Positions 1 through 11,221 of a DNA stretch of 64,000 nucleotides are shown here, piece by piece. The notes below the pieces were generated by a model. It worked only from the letters and a program-made list of their open reading frames with translations. It was not told the origin of the DNA and ran no database searches. A program made the translations under genes and the position numbers. The DNA comes from Plasmodium coatneyi (Eukaryota > Apicomplexa > Aconoidasida > Haemosporida > Plasmodiidae): assembly GCF_001680005.1 (NCBI RefSeq), contig NC_033566.1:1984001-2048000 (forward strand). Direction: 5' to 3'. Position 1 is the stretch's first letter, and each line of letters begins with the position of its first letter.

Positions 1-345
1 ACACAACTTGAATTGCTGTATAGAGAATTTTTAGCTAAAAAAAAAAAACTCATTAAAAAAAAAGAAGAAGATATTTTAAAAACGTACAAGTGTGAAAATG
101 TTGCATCTAACGATGCAGCGTTAGGGGAGGAACTCACTCAGTCGGAGGTCTACACAGAATATAAACCAGTGGATCAGATCGACCCAAAAGTGAAAAGAAT
201 TAAAGTCATGAGTAGGTACGAGGAGGATATTCACCTCTTTGACCACTCTTCCGTTTTTGGCAGTTACTATGATAGGGAGAAAAAGAAGTGGGGGTACCGG
301 TGCTGCCGCTCCACGAATAAATTTGAAAAGTGTTTCTCCTCCTGA
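1..345 (+). CDS. SLU7: Pre-mRNA splicing factor SLU7, C-terminal part (5' partial)
   Basis: The reading frame is open from base 1 and ends at TGA 343-345, so this is the last ~114 residues of a gene that starts outside the window. It reads TQLELLYREF near the start, then a lysine-rich stretch. The end carries SRYEEDIHLFDHSSVFGSYY followed by WGYRCCRS. The YEED...H.S.WGS...WGY.CC pattern is the conserved C-terminal block of SLU7, which selects the 3' splice site in the second step of splicing in the nucleus. The TTG at 13-15 is an internal Leu codon and not a start. The gene converges on the bL19 gene. The family call rests on remembered motif spacing and was not checked by alignment. Confidence 0.85.
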   Translation, partial: TQLELLYREFLAKKKKLIKKKEEDILKTYKCENVASNDAALGEELTQSEVYTEYKPVDQIDPKVKRIKVMSRYEEDIHLFDHSSVFGSYYDREKKKWGYRCCRSTNKFEKCFSS

Positions 346-796
346 GTAGGCGGGACACACACTTAAGACGTTTGAAAGGGAATCGTCTTCTTAAGGTGCG
401 CCAAGCAAATTTTGGCAGCTTAAAGTGAACCGGTTTATTCTTCCGCCATTTTGTTGCCCTTTTTTTGGCTTTCTTTTTGCCCATTTTTTTTTACCTTTCT
501 TTTTTTTGTCCATTGCTTGCCCTATGCGCAGGCCGCCCTGTCCAGTCGACCCGCACAATTTGTACCAACGTCGTTCGAAGGTGCACTTGCGCTGATCAGC
601 CGGATGGGTGTGTCTACCTGCCCATACTGCACATATGCGGAACCCCTCCCATGTGGTGACTTTGCCACACACACCCCAATTGAAACACGCCGGTACCCAT
701 CGTGGCGTTCCATTCGTGTATATGGTGCAAAAAGTGGGCCATATTATCACACCACAGGTGGGAAGATCATCCTTGGGTGATTCACTCGAAGGAGAT
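346..796. other. Convergent 3' intergenic region, SLU7 / bL19
   Basis: About 450 bases between two converging stop codons. It holds T-rich runs near 450-510. Short open frames here on both strands lack any recognisable content. Confidence 0.6.
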
Positions 797-2022
797 TCAC
801 TTCCTGGTCACTTCACCTGTAATCGTTTCACCCCCCGCAAGAGGGTGACTGGCCGGCAGAGCCATAAAGGCATTCTCCCCGCGGGTCCTATTAATTTTAA
901 AGTTATTCCAACTTTCCCGTTCCCGTCTTTTGTTCAGCTTTTGCTTCCTCCTGTTTTCTTCATCGAGAGCGTAGATAAGCATCCGTCTGTAAATTTCTGC
1001 ACGAACTAGTCTAGTCCTCTTCCTTGTGTACTGTGCGTAGACACCACCAAAAATGTAGGACGATAGATTACTTTCGATTCTTCTGCGCATGTATTTTTTT
1101 TTCAGTTTAGCTAGTCGTCTTCTAATTTTGGGTTCTAAGGACCTAATACCGGGCTTATGTTGTCCCCTTGGCCTTTCGTATTTGCCCCGGAAGTTATACT
1201 GCCACATGTAGCGGTAGTCCCTGGTAATAGGCTTGCTGATTTGATAATACCTTTTTGCCTTTTCCTCATTTATGTTATGCAGACTTTTTACAATTTTAAC
1301 GTAGAGAATTCTAGGGGAGTAGAAGGGGATGAGTTGCTCCACGCCGACACCGTCGAAGATGTTTTTGACGATGAAGGAGGAGTCCAGCCGTTTCTTGCGT
1401 ATCTCCACGCAGTAGCCTACAAGGGGGGCAGCAACAAGGTGTATCCAGGTGGTGTAGCGAAGTGGTCAAGTAACGAAGCAATGCACCGTTCAGTGGCGTA
1501 ATGACGTGACGTGCACCCGTTGGAGTGCTCACCCTGAAAAATGGCGAAGGTCTGCTGAGACCTAGACAACTCGTACTTCACCTCCACTAAATCCCCTGCG
1601 TGGATTTTTGGCATTTTAAAATTTCGCAACTTCTTCATTTTGTTCATTTCTTGCAGGTGCAAATTGTGAATGAGCTGTCTGCCATAAAAGTCGTGCATGT
1701 AGTTTTTGTAGTAGGGGATGGTTTTTGTTTTTCTCTTTTCCTGTTCAGTTTTCTTTGCCACGTTTTCTTCTTCTTGGTCGATGCAGTCCACGTTCGGCCA
1801 GTTCCTGGCCGTGTACTCGTTCCCGATGTTGTAGCATTTGAACTTGCTTAGGCTTGTGATCACCTTCGTCCGGATGTACCTCTTTATCTGCGGGAGGAGG
1901 AGCGGCGGAGCTGTTCAGGTGATCTGGTCAGCGGGAGTGGGTACTTGGCGTCTCCACGGGGGGCCAGCTCTTCCGGAATTCACCCCCTGAACGTATTCCA
2001 CTGTAGGCTGTTCTCTCACCAT
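797..2022 (-). CDS. Organellar ribosomal protein bL19
   Basis: Structural protein of the large subunit of a bacterial-type (mitochondrial or apicoplast) ribosome. Proposed exons are 2022..2020, 1887..1533 and 1416..797. The main intron 1417-1532 (116 bases) is GTGAGC..TTGTAG; joining it gives FAIFQG-YCVEIRKKR in one frame. The bL19 signature follows: AGDLVEVKY, then VKNIFDGVGVEQLIPFYSPR. A basic extension of ~110 residues, with RGKYERPRG and many Lys/Arg, follows the L19 core and is longer than in bacteria. The frame at the 5' end has no ATG. An ATG directly followed by GTGAGA at 2022-2020, and an acceptor CTCCTCCCGCAG ending at 1888, give a one-codon first exon in phase; this start is inferred. 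Whether it serves the mitochondrion or the apicoplast cannot be told. Confidence 0.75.
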
Positions 2023-2700
2023 TTAACGGAGCGGCGAAATGGAAAAATGGGGAAACGAAAAAGCAAAAGTGGGAAAGGAGCAGATGTTAAAAGGAAGAAG
2101 CGGCAAAATTTTGTGAAGGTAAAATGTCATTCCCCAATTTTGCAAGGCTTTCCCGTTCTGTGTGGAAGGTTTCATTGCCCCTTCTTTAACTCGTTAAAAG
2201 TAGCTCCTTTTGTGCTGTGCATGAGGCGGGGGAAAAAAAATACTCCTCCATGTGTAGGACGTCGCCCAGGAGGGTATATGCACCTGGAGTGCCTAAACGA
2301 TGAACTGCCACACCGCTCTGTACAAACGAACGGGAGTTGCTTCCCCTCAGCTCATCGGTTGGAAAAAAGGAAGGGGAATTTGTTTTATACACGTGGGCAC
2401 AGTTCTCGTGCGGGAAAGTTTCCCCCGAAAAAAAAAAAAAAAAAAAAAAAAAAAACAGCATGATACGACGCGAAGAATGCCACAAAATGAAGAAGCTGGA
2501 GTAGGGCCACCCCCTCACAGTGCATGCACATGTGTGTAAACAAGTTATGCGTATTTGGTTACCCCCCACGAATGATAGGTACAAAAAAAAAAAAAAAAAA
2601 AGGCAGTGCAACAGCGGGGAGGGTGCACAAACTGGTGTACCCCGAATGTATGGTGACGCGGTTACCATATCGGTACATCTTTGCTTCCATTGCGGCTGGG
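2023..2700. other. Intergenic region with poly(A) tracts
   Basis: Lies between the 5' end of bL19 and the 3' end of the TPR gene, both on the minus strand. It contains A-tracts of about 26 at 2430-2455 and about 18 at 2583-2600. Open frames here simply read through the homopolymers. Confidence 0.6.
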
Positions 2701-5700
2701 TCAATCCCAGACGATGTTGCGCTGCACGTACTTGGCCTGCTCGAACCTGTTGAGTTTCTTAAAAATGACGCCCAAATTGTAGGAGGCCGAGAAGAGCAGG
2801 TGGCGTTTGTCGAAGAAAAGGAGAAACAAGTTGGAGTACTTGGTGTTTAGGTTGCTGAAATAGTTGGCGAGGTTATGCAGCGGGGTGGCTTGTCCCTTGT
2901 GGCCAAAGTAGAGACACGTGTAGCACATGCAACGGTTCATGTTGATCACGTGTTCGTAAATAAATTTCCTGCTAAGATTTAACCTGTTGGTGGAGCAGAT
3001 TTTTTTCATTTCTTTGTCAGCCCGTTGTACTAAACGGATGACGCTTAGGTAGAGTTTCATGCATTCGGAGAAGTAGGACAGCTGATGCAGCGCCCTCCCT
3101 AAGTTGTACAAAATTTCGGCGATGTAAATATACTTGTATGGCTTATAAAAGAGAGAATACTTTTGGTACTTTTTTTTTTTATCCAGAACCTTCTGCTGGT
3201 ACCTCTTGGTTATGTAATCGTTTAGGAGGCAGAAGGATGTCATGAGGACCGACTCCCTGTTCTGCACTCGGTAGCCACTGGCGTAGTTGAAGTAGGACGT
3301 CATGAGGCTGAAAAGGAAGTTCAGGTCGTCTGCCACGGTTTCGAAGTTGTCCTCCACTTGGTTTTGCTTCCTGCCCTCCGCGCACAGCTTCAGTTTCGTG
3401 AACAGGAAGTGCTCCTCCTCGAGCTCGTCCGTGGGGTCATCACTCCGTTGGATTGACTGATCACTACGTTGACCGGACTGATCACTCAGTTGGTCACCAG
3501 ATTCATCATCCGGTTGGGAGTTCTCCTGCGAGTCCGTCAGTTGGTCCTCCTGACCATCCGTCTTTACCCCCTTGATTTGCTTCACCCCTTTTACGCCCCC
3601 CTTCCACTCCAGTAGGCGCTGCCGGTTGGCCTTCCTGCCTTTGAGCAGAAAGGCATACGCGCGTGTGTACTCATGCACCGAGTTAACAATCATGCAGGAA
3701 AGGTTGCACACATTTCCGATCAGGTAGATCAGAAAGGGGTTGCTATTTTTACTATGTAAAGTCCTAACTAGGAAAAGTCGAAAGGTAATTAGAATGTTCT
3801 TGTACCTAGACTTTGAAATGGACGATAAGTAATTTTGGCAGAAGGTTCCCGTCAAGACAATGTCACTGTAATACTTTAGTACCTTGTATTCATCTTTTTC
3901 TTTTCGCTTAAAAATGTATACATCGTTAAGGCATTTTATCTGCTTTTCAAAGTTCCCACTTGATATGTACAACCTATTTAAGAGGAGATTAATACGGAAA
4001 AGGAAATACTTACAATCGACGTGCTCATTCATCTTGCGGAAGTTGTTGTACTCACTTCGCATTTCTTCCTTTATGGCACTGGAGTAGGCATTGTTAAAGA
4101 AATAAAGTTCTATGTTATTGAAGTGGTTGCTGATTCGATGCTTCTGGAACTCCTTCTTCACCGACTTCATATACGTGAGGAACTTCATTTTGCTCGACTT
4201 TCTATTTTTCAGATATATGCTCAGAATATGTATGGCGTCCTCATACATGTTCATCGTCGTCACGATGAAGAAGCACTCCTCAAGGAAGAGCAAACTGAAA
4301 TATAGACCCAAATAATTTTCGAACGTAAAAAAGTTCATTTTTTTCTTCGTCACGAGGAAGGAGAACCGCTTGCTTCGCTTTGCACGCTCCCCCGCAGATT
4401 GTGTTATCCCCCTTGTGGGATCTTCTTGGGGGAGGGTGGGATCCACCACTTGGCGAAACGATGCAACTTGCCTGATGGGGGAGAAACTGGGCAGCTCACT
4501 ACCCTCACTGTACAAGTTGCTATTCCCGGGCGGCAGGAACAGAGACCGCCATCCGACCGTCTCCGGATCCGCCTCCCCCACCTTCACGTCTTTTCCCCTT
4601 CTTTTGAAGTTTATAATTTCCTTCTCCATGGCGGTGTGTATGCGTTTGAAGTCCTGCTCGATCTCGTACAGGAGGTAGAAGAAGCTGTAACTGAACTTGT
4701 AAAACTTTACCATTATTTTGCTGTTAAATATTTCGGACTCTACGCCCTGCGTGTACCGCTGTAGGTGCCTGCGGAGTTGCGCCTTAGCGCCAAGATGATC
4801 CCTGCTTGGATAGCAATTCGTGTCTGTGTTCACCGATCCGTTCGCCTCGTCCCCCTGGTCCAGCATCTGTTTCACGTCGAAGATGAGCACCTCCTTGTAG
4901 AACAACTCCGTGCCAACCAACTTCAAATCCTTGTGCACAATTTCCAGGCTCTCCGGCTTCTTCCTATTTTTGAAAATGTGAAAAGAAGTGACGAGGAACA
5001 CTACGTACTCCCTGTAGGTGTGCAGGTTCTGAATACGTTCCTTGATCTTTCTGCGCTGACTTTCCCCCGTCATGCAGTTTCCTCGGTTGGTAGATCGGTT
5101 AGTCATTGCACTATCTGCCCCCCCCTTGGAACCTAGAAAAATTAGAATGTTGTATAGGTAGAGGTATCCCAAAATAGTAAAGTTATACTTAACGCAGAAG
5201 TAACAGAAGCAAATGTTAACCCTCAGCTTAATTATATCGTTCACATCCCGCTTGGACAAAAAATTATCGTACTTGTAGAAAACGCTGTCCTTCTTCTGAT
5301 ATATGTAGAACATGTGGATGATGTAGCTATTGTGAGAGAGGTATAGTAGAAGTTTGTTTTTTCTGTTTAAAATTTTCAATAGAAGAACTTCTCTCTCTTT
5401 GTTACTTAGGGGGTTCGGAATGGAACACATGAACCGTAGCTTCTTCTGCTTAATGGTGAGGAGAATACTTATCGCCTTGTTGTGTCTCTTCGTTTTGTGT
5501 AGTATATCTATGTAGAGCGTTTTTATGTCTATTTCGATGTTGTTCTTTTCTAACTGTTCGTTGTTTAATATTTTAAGGATTATTTTTTCTGCCTTGTGGA
5601 AATTCTCCAGGTAGTAGTAGCACTTCACTAGCTTGTACACCGTGGTGAGGAAGTGCACTCCGTTGTCGTAGATAACTGGTGTATCATGGTTGGGGGTGCA

Positions 5701-8028
5701 TAGGGAGGGGGCATTATTTAGGCTGAAACGCTCTTCCCCTGTGGAAGTGTTACCCCTGCACAGGACGCCCTTCCTGTTGGTGTAGATTAGTCGATAAAAA
5801 TAAATGGCGCTGTCGAACATGCCCCGAGAGTAGTACGACTCACCAAGGTGGAAGATCAGATCCTCGAACAGGACGTAGTTTCCCAAAAGGACTTGCAAAA
5901 AGTAACACTTATTTAGGTAACCATAATCTACATTGCCGATCATCAGGAGGGACTTCACAAACTGGATGAAAATATCAAGATGGATTTGCTCGTTACTCAT
6001 CCTGCCCAGCATGGTGTACACAAAAATGCATTCGTCGTACTTTCCGTTTAGGATCTGACTTTGCATGAAGAAGCAGACGATGGATTTTTCTTTGTAAGAC
6101 CAGCTTTCAGAACGGGTGAGTGTCCTATCCCCTGATGAGGCTACTCCCCCCCGCTTCCCCCTCACCACCCGTAAAAACATATGCTTTAAAAAGTGGTAAC
6201 TGTCCTGTGGGTTTCTTACCACCACCAGACAGACACACACGTAGAGGTCCACCATGGGGTCGACTTCCCCTCCGCAGGCGTTCCGTAGCAGCAGCAGCCA
6301 CTTCAACCCGTTCTTGTAGTCCTCCAGCAGAAGGTACGTAAAGGCTATGTTAAAATATAGATGCTTTGAAAAATCATCCAGGTCGCTTATTTGTTCTTTT
6401 GTCACCTTTGTGTGTTCGTTTTGCTTCGACGGGTCGAGATGGTCATCATGCATGTCATCCTCCTTGGGGAAGGTGTCCCCAGGGTCGACACTGGAACGGT
6501 GGTGATTCCCTTCATAATCGTCTTCCCCGTCGACACCCCCCCCAATGCGCTTCTTCTCCCGCTTGGCAATCTTTTTCCTATATATCCGTAGCACCTTGAA
6601 GAGGCAGTACAAAATGAGGTTATACTGTTTGTCTATTTTGCACAACTCAATGATGCTATACCAGGATAGGTAGTCATTCCTTGACAGATGCGCTGCAATT
6701 AAATAGTAGTTGATTGCCTTCTTCACATTTTTGTATTCCCTTTCGTGTATCAAACCTAGGAGATGAAAAGGGTCGTGTAAGCTGGGTGCCAACTTAATCA
6801 CCTTCTCTAGGATGGTTATGCATTCTTCGAAATTTTGGCTAATATAGTAGGTGTTCGCCTTGTTCATTAACGATTCTACTTCTTTGTTCATTTTTGTTGG
6901 TTCAGTGGAGGTGATTCCCTTCCCTCCGTGTCTGCTCCGCTTCGCATTCCTTTTTTTCTTCCTCTTCTGCGTTTTTTTCCTGAACAAGGGGTCATCCCCA
7001 TACCAATTTTCTTCCTCCCCATCGTAGTCCTCCTCACATTCCCCAGAGTAGTCACTCCCCTCCGCATTATCATACCGCAGCATCAGCAACTCCTCGTCAC
7101 TTATGGAGCTCGACCTGGATGTCCCCTCCGACGAGGAATTACTGGAAACGTCTGTTCCCCCCTCGGGTCTATCAAAGGAATACGAATCATACGTGTAGAC
7201 AAGTTTCCCTCCCCCCTCCAGACACAGTGAAGCATACTCCTCATTGCAGCAAAGGTAAAAATAAAGGATGTTATTCAAATTTATGTTGCAAATATTTAGG
7301 AGTCTCTTTTCGTTGAAGGTGATCTGTGTGCTGTTAAGCGATTGCGTTATTTCACTTCCACCCAGGTCGTCACCTGGAACATTGGAATTACCTCCTTCAG
7401 GTTGACTCATCCCTTTTTTATCACTGCTTGGGGGGAGGTCATCTGTTCGTTCTATCAGGTGATACTTTTTCACCCTACTTAGGTCATCCAAAAATTGGGA
7501 AAACAAAACTGCACCATCGTCATCCTTCTCGTCCTTGTTGTCCTCCCCGGTGTAGAGACACGGATCGATTTCCTCATCGTTGGCCGAACCCAGGAACAAC
7601 TTCTTCTGTTTTTCTTCATACGTCTCGACTTTGTTGTTAAAGTTTAGCAGGTGATCAATTTGACTCTGCAAAATGTCATCGTTCATTTTGTTGCTCTTCA
7701 CGAGTGAGTAGTACTTCATCACTTCTTCGTCTTCCCGTGCGGGGTATGGCTCCTCCTCACCTGACACGATATTTGGTTTGGTTCCCGCATCGTACCAGTT
7801 ACAGTTACGGTCCCCTTGCTCATTTTCAAACTGGGGGTGTTGTCCATACAGCTTGCCCCTCCTCCCTCCACGGCCTTTCCCATTCACATTGAATAGATGC
7901 TCAACAAACGAATCGCTATACTCGCTATGATCACTGTGCTCCTTGTCCTCATTAGCATTCCTTTTTCGATAAAATCCTGTGTCCCTTTCGTACCTTTTTT
8001 CATTCTCGGTGCCCGGCGTGGTATTCAT
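2701..8028 (-). CDS. TPR protein, putative TFIIIC subunit (Tfc4/GTF3C3-like)
   Basis: Single 5.3-kb exon, 1775 residues. The start chosen is the first in-frame ATG (8028-8026). The frame stays open another 27 codons upstream, but with TTG only and then a stop. The N-terminal ~350 residues are acidic, charged and low in complexity. TPR units follow at about residues 380-480 (QNFEECITILEKVIKLAP, then HLLGLIHEREYKNVKKAI). Further helical repeats run on, and a C-terminal TPR block starts with YNLGRALHQLSYFSECMKLY and ends LGVIFKKLNRFEQAKYVQRN. Two TPR blocks separated by a long middle, in a very large protein with an acidic N-terminus, match the RNA polymerase III factor TFIIIC subunit tau131/TFIIIC102, which binds the A box of tRNA genes in the nucleus. 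Asp/Gln/Ser-rich insertions near 3430-3540 are parasite-type inserts. A generic TPR protein remains possible. Confidence 0.7.
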   Translation of the reverse strand: MNTTPGTENEKRYERDTGFYRKRNANEDKEHSDHSEYSDSFVEHLFNVNGKGRGGRRGKLYGQHPQFENEQGDRNCNWYDAGTKPNIVSGEEEPYPAREDEEVMKYYSLVKSNKMNDDILQSQIDHLLNFNNKVETYEEKQKKLFLGSANDEEIDPCLYTGEDNKDEKDDDGAVLFSQFLDDLSRVKKYHLIERTDDLPPSSDKKGMSQPEGGNSNVPGDDLGGSEITQSLNSTQITFNEKRLLNICNINLNNILYFYLCCNEEYASLCLEGGGKLVYTYDSYSFDRPEGGTDVSSNSSSEGTSRSSSISDEELLMLRYDNAEGSDYSGECEEDYDGEEENWYGDDPLFRKKTQKRKKKRNAKRSRHGGKGITSTEPTKMNKEVESLMNKANTYYISQNFEECITILEKVIKLAPSLHDPFHLLGLIHEREYKNVKKAINYYLIAAHLSRNDYLSWYSIIELCKIDKQYNLILYCLFKVLRIYRKKIAKREKKRIGGGVDGEDDYEGNHHRSSVDPGDTFPKEDDMHDDHLDPSKQNEHTKVTKEQISDLDDFSKHLYFNIAFTYLLLEDYKNGLKWLLLLRNACGGEVDPMVDLYVCVCLVVVRNPQDSYHFLKHMFLRVVRGKRGGVASSGDRTLTRSESWSYKEKSIVCFFMQSQILNGKYDECIFVYTMLGRMSNEQIHLDIFIQFVKSLLMIGNVDYGYLNKCYFLQVLLGNYVLFEDLIFHLGESYYSRGMFDSAIYFYRLIYTNRKGVLCRGNTSTGEERFSLNNAPSLCTPNHDTPVIYDNGVHFLTTVYKLVKCYYYLENFHKAEKIILKILNNEQLEKNNIEIDIKTLYIDILHKTKRHNKAISILLTIKQKKLRFMCSIPNPLSNKEREVLLLKILNRKNKLLLYLSHNSYIIHMFYIYQKKDSVFYKYDNFLSKRDVNDIIKLRVNICFCYFCVKYNFTILGYLYLYNILIFLGSKGGADSAMTNRSTNRGNCMTGESQRRKIKERIQNLHTYREYVVFLVTSFHIFKNRKKPESLEIVHKDLKLVGTELFYKEVLIFDVKQMLDQGDEANGSVNTDTNCYPSRDHLGAKAQLRRHLQRYTQGVESEIFNSKIMVKFYKFSYSFFYLLYEIEQDFKRIHTAMEKEIINFKRRGKDVKVGEADPETVGWRSLFLPPGNSNLYSEGSELPSFSPIRQVASFRQVVDPTLPQEDPTRGITQSAGERAKRSKRFSFLVTKKKMNFFTFENYLGLYFSLLFLEECFFIVTTMNMYEDAIHILSIYLKNRKSSKMKFLTYMKSVKKEFQKHRISNHFNNIELYFFNNAYSSAIKEEMRSEYNNFRKMNEHVDCKYFLFRINLLLNRLYISSGNFEKQIKCLNDVYIFKRKEKDEYKVLKYYSDIVLTGTFCQNYLSSISKSRYKNILITFRLFLVRTLHSKNSNPFLIYLIGNVCNLSCMIVNSVHEYTRAYAFLLKGRKANRQRLLEWKGGVKGVKQIKGVKTDGQEDQLTDSQENSQPDDESGDQLSDQSGQRSDQSIQRSDDPTDELEEEHFLFTKLKLCAEGRKQNQVEDNFETVADDLNFLFSLMTSYFNYASGYRVQNRESVLMTSFCLLNDYITKRYQQKVLDKKKKYQKYSLFYKPYKYIYIAEILYNLGRALHQLSYFSECMKLYLSVIRLVQRADKEMKKICSTNRLNLSRKFIYEHVINMNRCMCYTCLYFGHKGQATPLHNLANYFSNLNTKYSNLFLLFFDKRHLLFSASYNLGVIFKKLNRFEQAKYVQRNIVWD

Positions 8029-8493
8029 TTTTGTGCATAAGAGTTTTTTGGGGGTGGTATTTTCCCTCACACAGATGGAATCAGCAGATCCAAAAGGAAA
8101 CGTTGCCAAGCACAGGTCACCCTGTTCGTCCTTTTAATAGCTACCTAATCCAGGGGTGAATTATTATCTCCTCCCCCTACCCACATTTCACCCTCTCGAT
8201 AGGCAACTACGTGTCATTTGGCCAACTCCCCTTTGGAGTGCCTCACATGGTGAAAATTAAACTAGTCTCCATTTGAACGCAGTCAAACGGGGGCGTACCT
8301 ACCATCACGCGAGGCGTTCCTTTTTGCGCTACTCCGTTGGTAGGGAAAAGGGAACTAAGTAGCTGTTCAGTAACTGCAAGGAACCGATACACAACGGGCC
8401 AAATGCAAACGCACGAAACGGCGGAATGCGAGTTTTCTAAGGCACCGTCCCCGAGTGTTACCAATCGAACAGGAGTAAGTTAAATCAGAGCAT

Positions 8494-8530
<37 letters not shown>

Positions 8531-11221
8531 AAGGAGGAAAAGTGAGGGCAGGGGCATGCAACCTTGCATGCATGCAAAGGTAACCACGAAAAAGGATACG
8601 TACGTGCACTCTAACGTGAGGACCTATGAAATGTGCACGACGTGGTGCCTCCTTGCAGCCCCGTGCAAACATTTATACATGCAGGTGCACGTGCATGTGT
8701 ACAGACATGCGACCTACTCCCATGGGGTGGCTTTCTCCCCCGCCGAACGAGTGCCACAGAAAGTGGTGCTCTACAAGCACACACGACAGCAGTGAACTAT
8801 AGGTGTAAAGGAGAACGAATTCCTAGGTGCACCGCACCCCACTAGAGGCTTCTTCCCTTGGTTCAAGAATTCCCCCTAGGTGATGCTTCTTTCCTAATAA
8901 TAGGGCAACCCGCATGCATGATTAGAAAGTGACGTCCATGTTAAGCGGTTGCTTTGAGGGGCTACCATTAGAGGGCTACCGCTAGCTGGGAATACGGACA
9001 AGTGACGAGCCGTTCAGGCTGCAGAATAGGCGAAAGGATACGGAGGATGCGAAATGGACGAAGGTCGGGGATCCCCTTGGGGGATGAAGCAGCACGGTGC
9101 GTTAACTCCGTCAGCTTTCCCGCACAACTATGGTAGCCACGCGAGCGTACTATCGTGCAACTTTCTAATTTTACACCCTGGGTGGACAGGAATGGAAAAA
9201 GGGGAAAAACACCCTTCGGGCTTTGCGCCCATCGAAATGAGTTTCACTTTCCTGTGACCGATAAATTTGGTGATGCAAAAGGGAATACAAAGAGAAGCAG
9301 CGTATGAGGGTGGTGGTGGTTTATTTTGTTCATTTTTTGTTCCCTTTTCCTATCGCTTTTTTTTTTTTTTTTTTTAATACCCCCCGGGGTAAGATTATTC
9401 TCCATTGTTCTTGTCCGTGCGTCTGTCCGCTCGTTCTTTTTCCTTTTTTTCTTCAGTTTAACCGAGAGTGCGCGTTTTTGCCTGTTTTGTTTTTTTCCTG
9501 TTAGCCGCCCGTTCGTCCGTTCCTTTGTGTGTATGCGTGTGCACATGGGTAAAAAGGCGGAGTAATTGGGGTGCGGCTATTTGGCTGTAATTTGGCAGCA
9601 ATTTGGTTAACACTTTGTCAATGTATTGCCAACATGGTGTCAACATTTTGTCAACAAAATTGTCACCTCTTTGCAATCTGTTTTCCATCTCTTTGTCAAA
9701 ATTTTACCCACACTTTACCAACTTGCCGATTGTTTTGCCTCCCAAACTGAGCGCACACACCGTATGCACGATTAGACTGAAATCATTTCCCCTAAACTGT
9801 GACAACCTTTTTATTTTTCCTCATCCAACTAGCGAATAAACAGTCACAGCGAAGTTAGGACGAAGCGAAACGCAAAGGAACATGTGACAGTATACTGTAC
9901 AGGGTGTACCCATTTGTCTTAAGACAGAGAATTTTCTTTTTTTTTTTTTTTTTTTTGTATGAACTGTTCATAATTTTTTTAAGGTGACTTTTCCTGCTGG
10001 AGTGTGGCTGTCCACCTCTGACGTCCGCGGTAGTACGAAACAGAAGGTAAGATCACCCACCCTCGTGCGCAAGGGCACACGCATGGATACGCGCTTGGTG
10101 GATGCGCAACGTGGGTGTAAACTCTTAACCATACGCATGTACGTGCGCCAAGCAGAGAGTATGCAGATGCTTTATCCTGTCTTTTTACAAAGTTGATTTT
10201 TCGTTGTCGTGAATTTGAGTACAGAAGAGTAGCGATGAGTTATTTGTATGTGCCACGGGGGGGAAAAAATAGTATGGCTGCACAGGGGGACATACATATG
10301 TTTGCATGAATGTATGAGTATATGTGCATACATGCGTGTGTAAAAAAAAAGACTCCAGTGTGAGTGTGACTGCACATTACAGTGTGCAAATTGTGGAGTG
10401 ATGTATTTGCTGGCCCTCTTGTGAATGTCGAAATTGTTCATTGGTGAGAAGGAGTCCACCTTTGCAGACGCGTGTGCGCATGCATCAATTGTGTAATGTC
10501 TTTGTGATAGATCACCGCTCACAGTTGACGTCGCAACGGGGGGGGGGGGGGGGGGGGGGGCAGCGTGAAATGCGAGTGCACGGTGTCCATATGAATATGC
10601 ATGTATGCATCTTCGCAAGTATTCACATATACGTATACATATGCGCGTGTGCAAAGAATGGCGGAGAGGACACTACCCCAGTGTTCGCTTTTATTCCATG
10701 TTAAAAAAAAAAAAAAAAAAAAACTAATACAAAGTTAGGAAAGTGCAACAAAAAGTAGTACAGCCTTACGTCCATGTGTGCATGTACCCATTAGTATTAA
10801 AAAAAAAAAAAAAAAAAAACAGCCATGGTAATTAGTAATTTTTTTCTTCTTTTTTTGTAGAACTATAAACACGGCAATGTAAAAACTAACATTGATTTTT
10901 GAAAAATAAAAGAGTACAGATATATGTGTATATGCTTGTACTTATGCATGCAAGTACATGTGCATGTCATAGGTTTTTACCCGTGTGCGCATGAAGACAC
11001 TTGTATGTGTGTACAGCTTGAAATGAAGAATTAACACATTTTCACCTAACGACAAAATCAAATGAGGACAGCAGCGCGCGACTGATAATTCTCACAGGAG
11101 AGAAAAACAGCAGCACACAGTTTGATGCGTCCCGTCTGTGAAGAGGCACACGCACATGTACCTCTGTGCAAGCAAATACTTAAATGTACACACCTGGAAG
11201 AGAAAGCTATCCCCATAGAAA
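8029..11221. other. Divergent intergenic region with homopolymer tracts
   Basis: Head-to-head promoter region of the TPR gene (-) and the DHHC gene (+). It contains T-tracts at about 8494-8525, 9358-9376 and 9938-9956, a 23-base G tract at 10538-10560, and A-tracts at about 10703-10722 and 10799-10819. A loose repetition of TTGTCAAC/TTGGCAAC words lies at about 9585-9735. I found no convincing gene; the small open frames lack splice-supported extensions. Confidence 0.55.

Noticed and set aside
1945..2463. 172-residue plus-strand open frame upstream of bL19
   Set aside because: Basic and low-complexity, reads through a poly(A) tract, and overlaps the opposite-strand 5' region of bL19.
4021..5136. 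Plus-strand frames inside the TPR gene
   Set aside because: Shadows of the long minus-strand reading frame, which has domain support.
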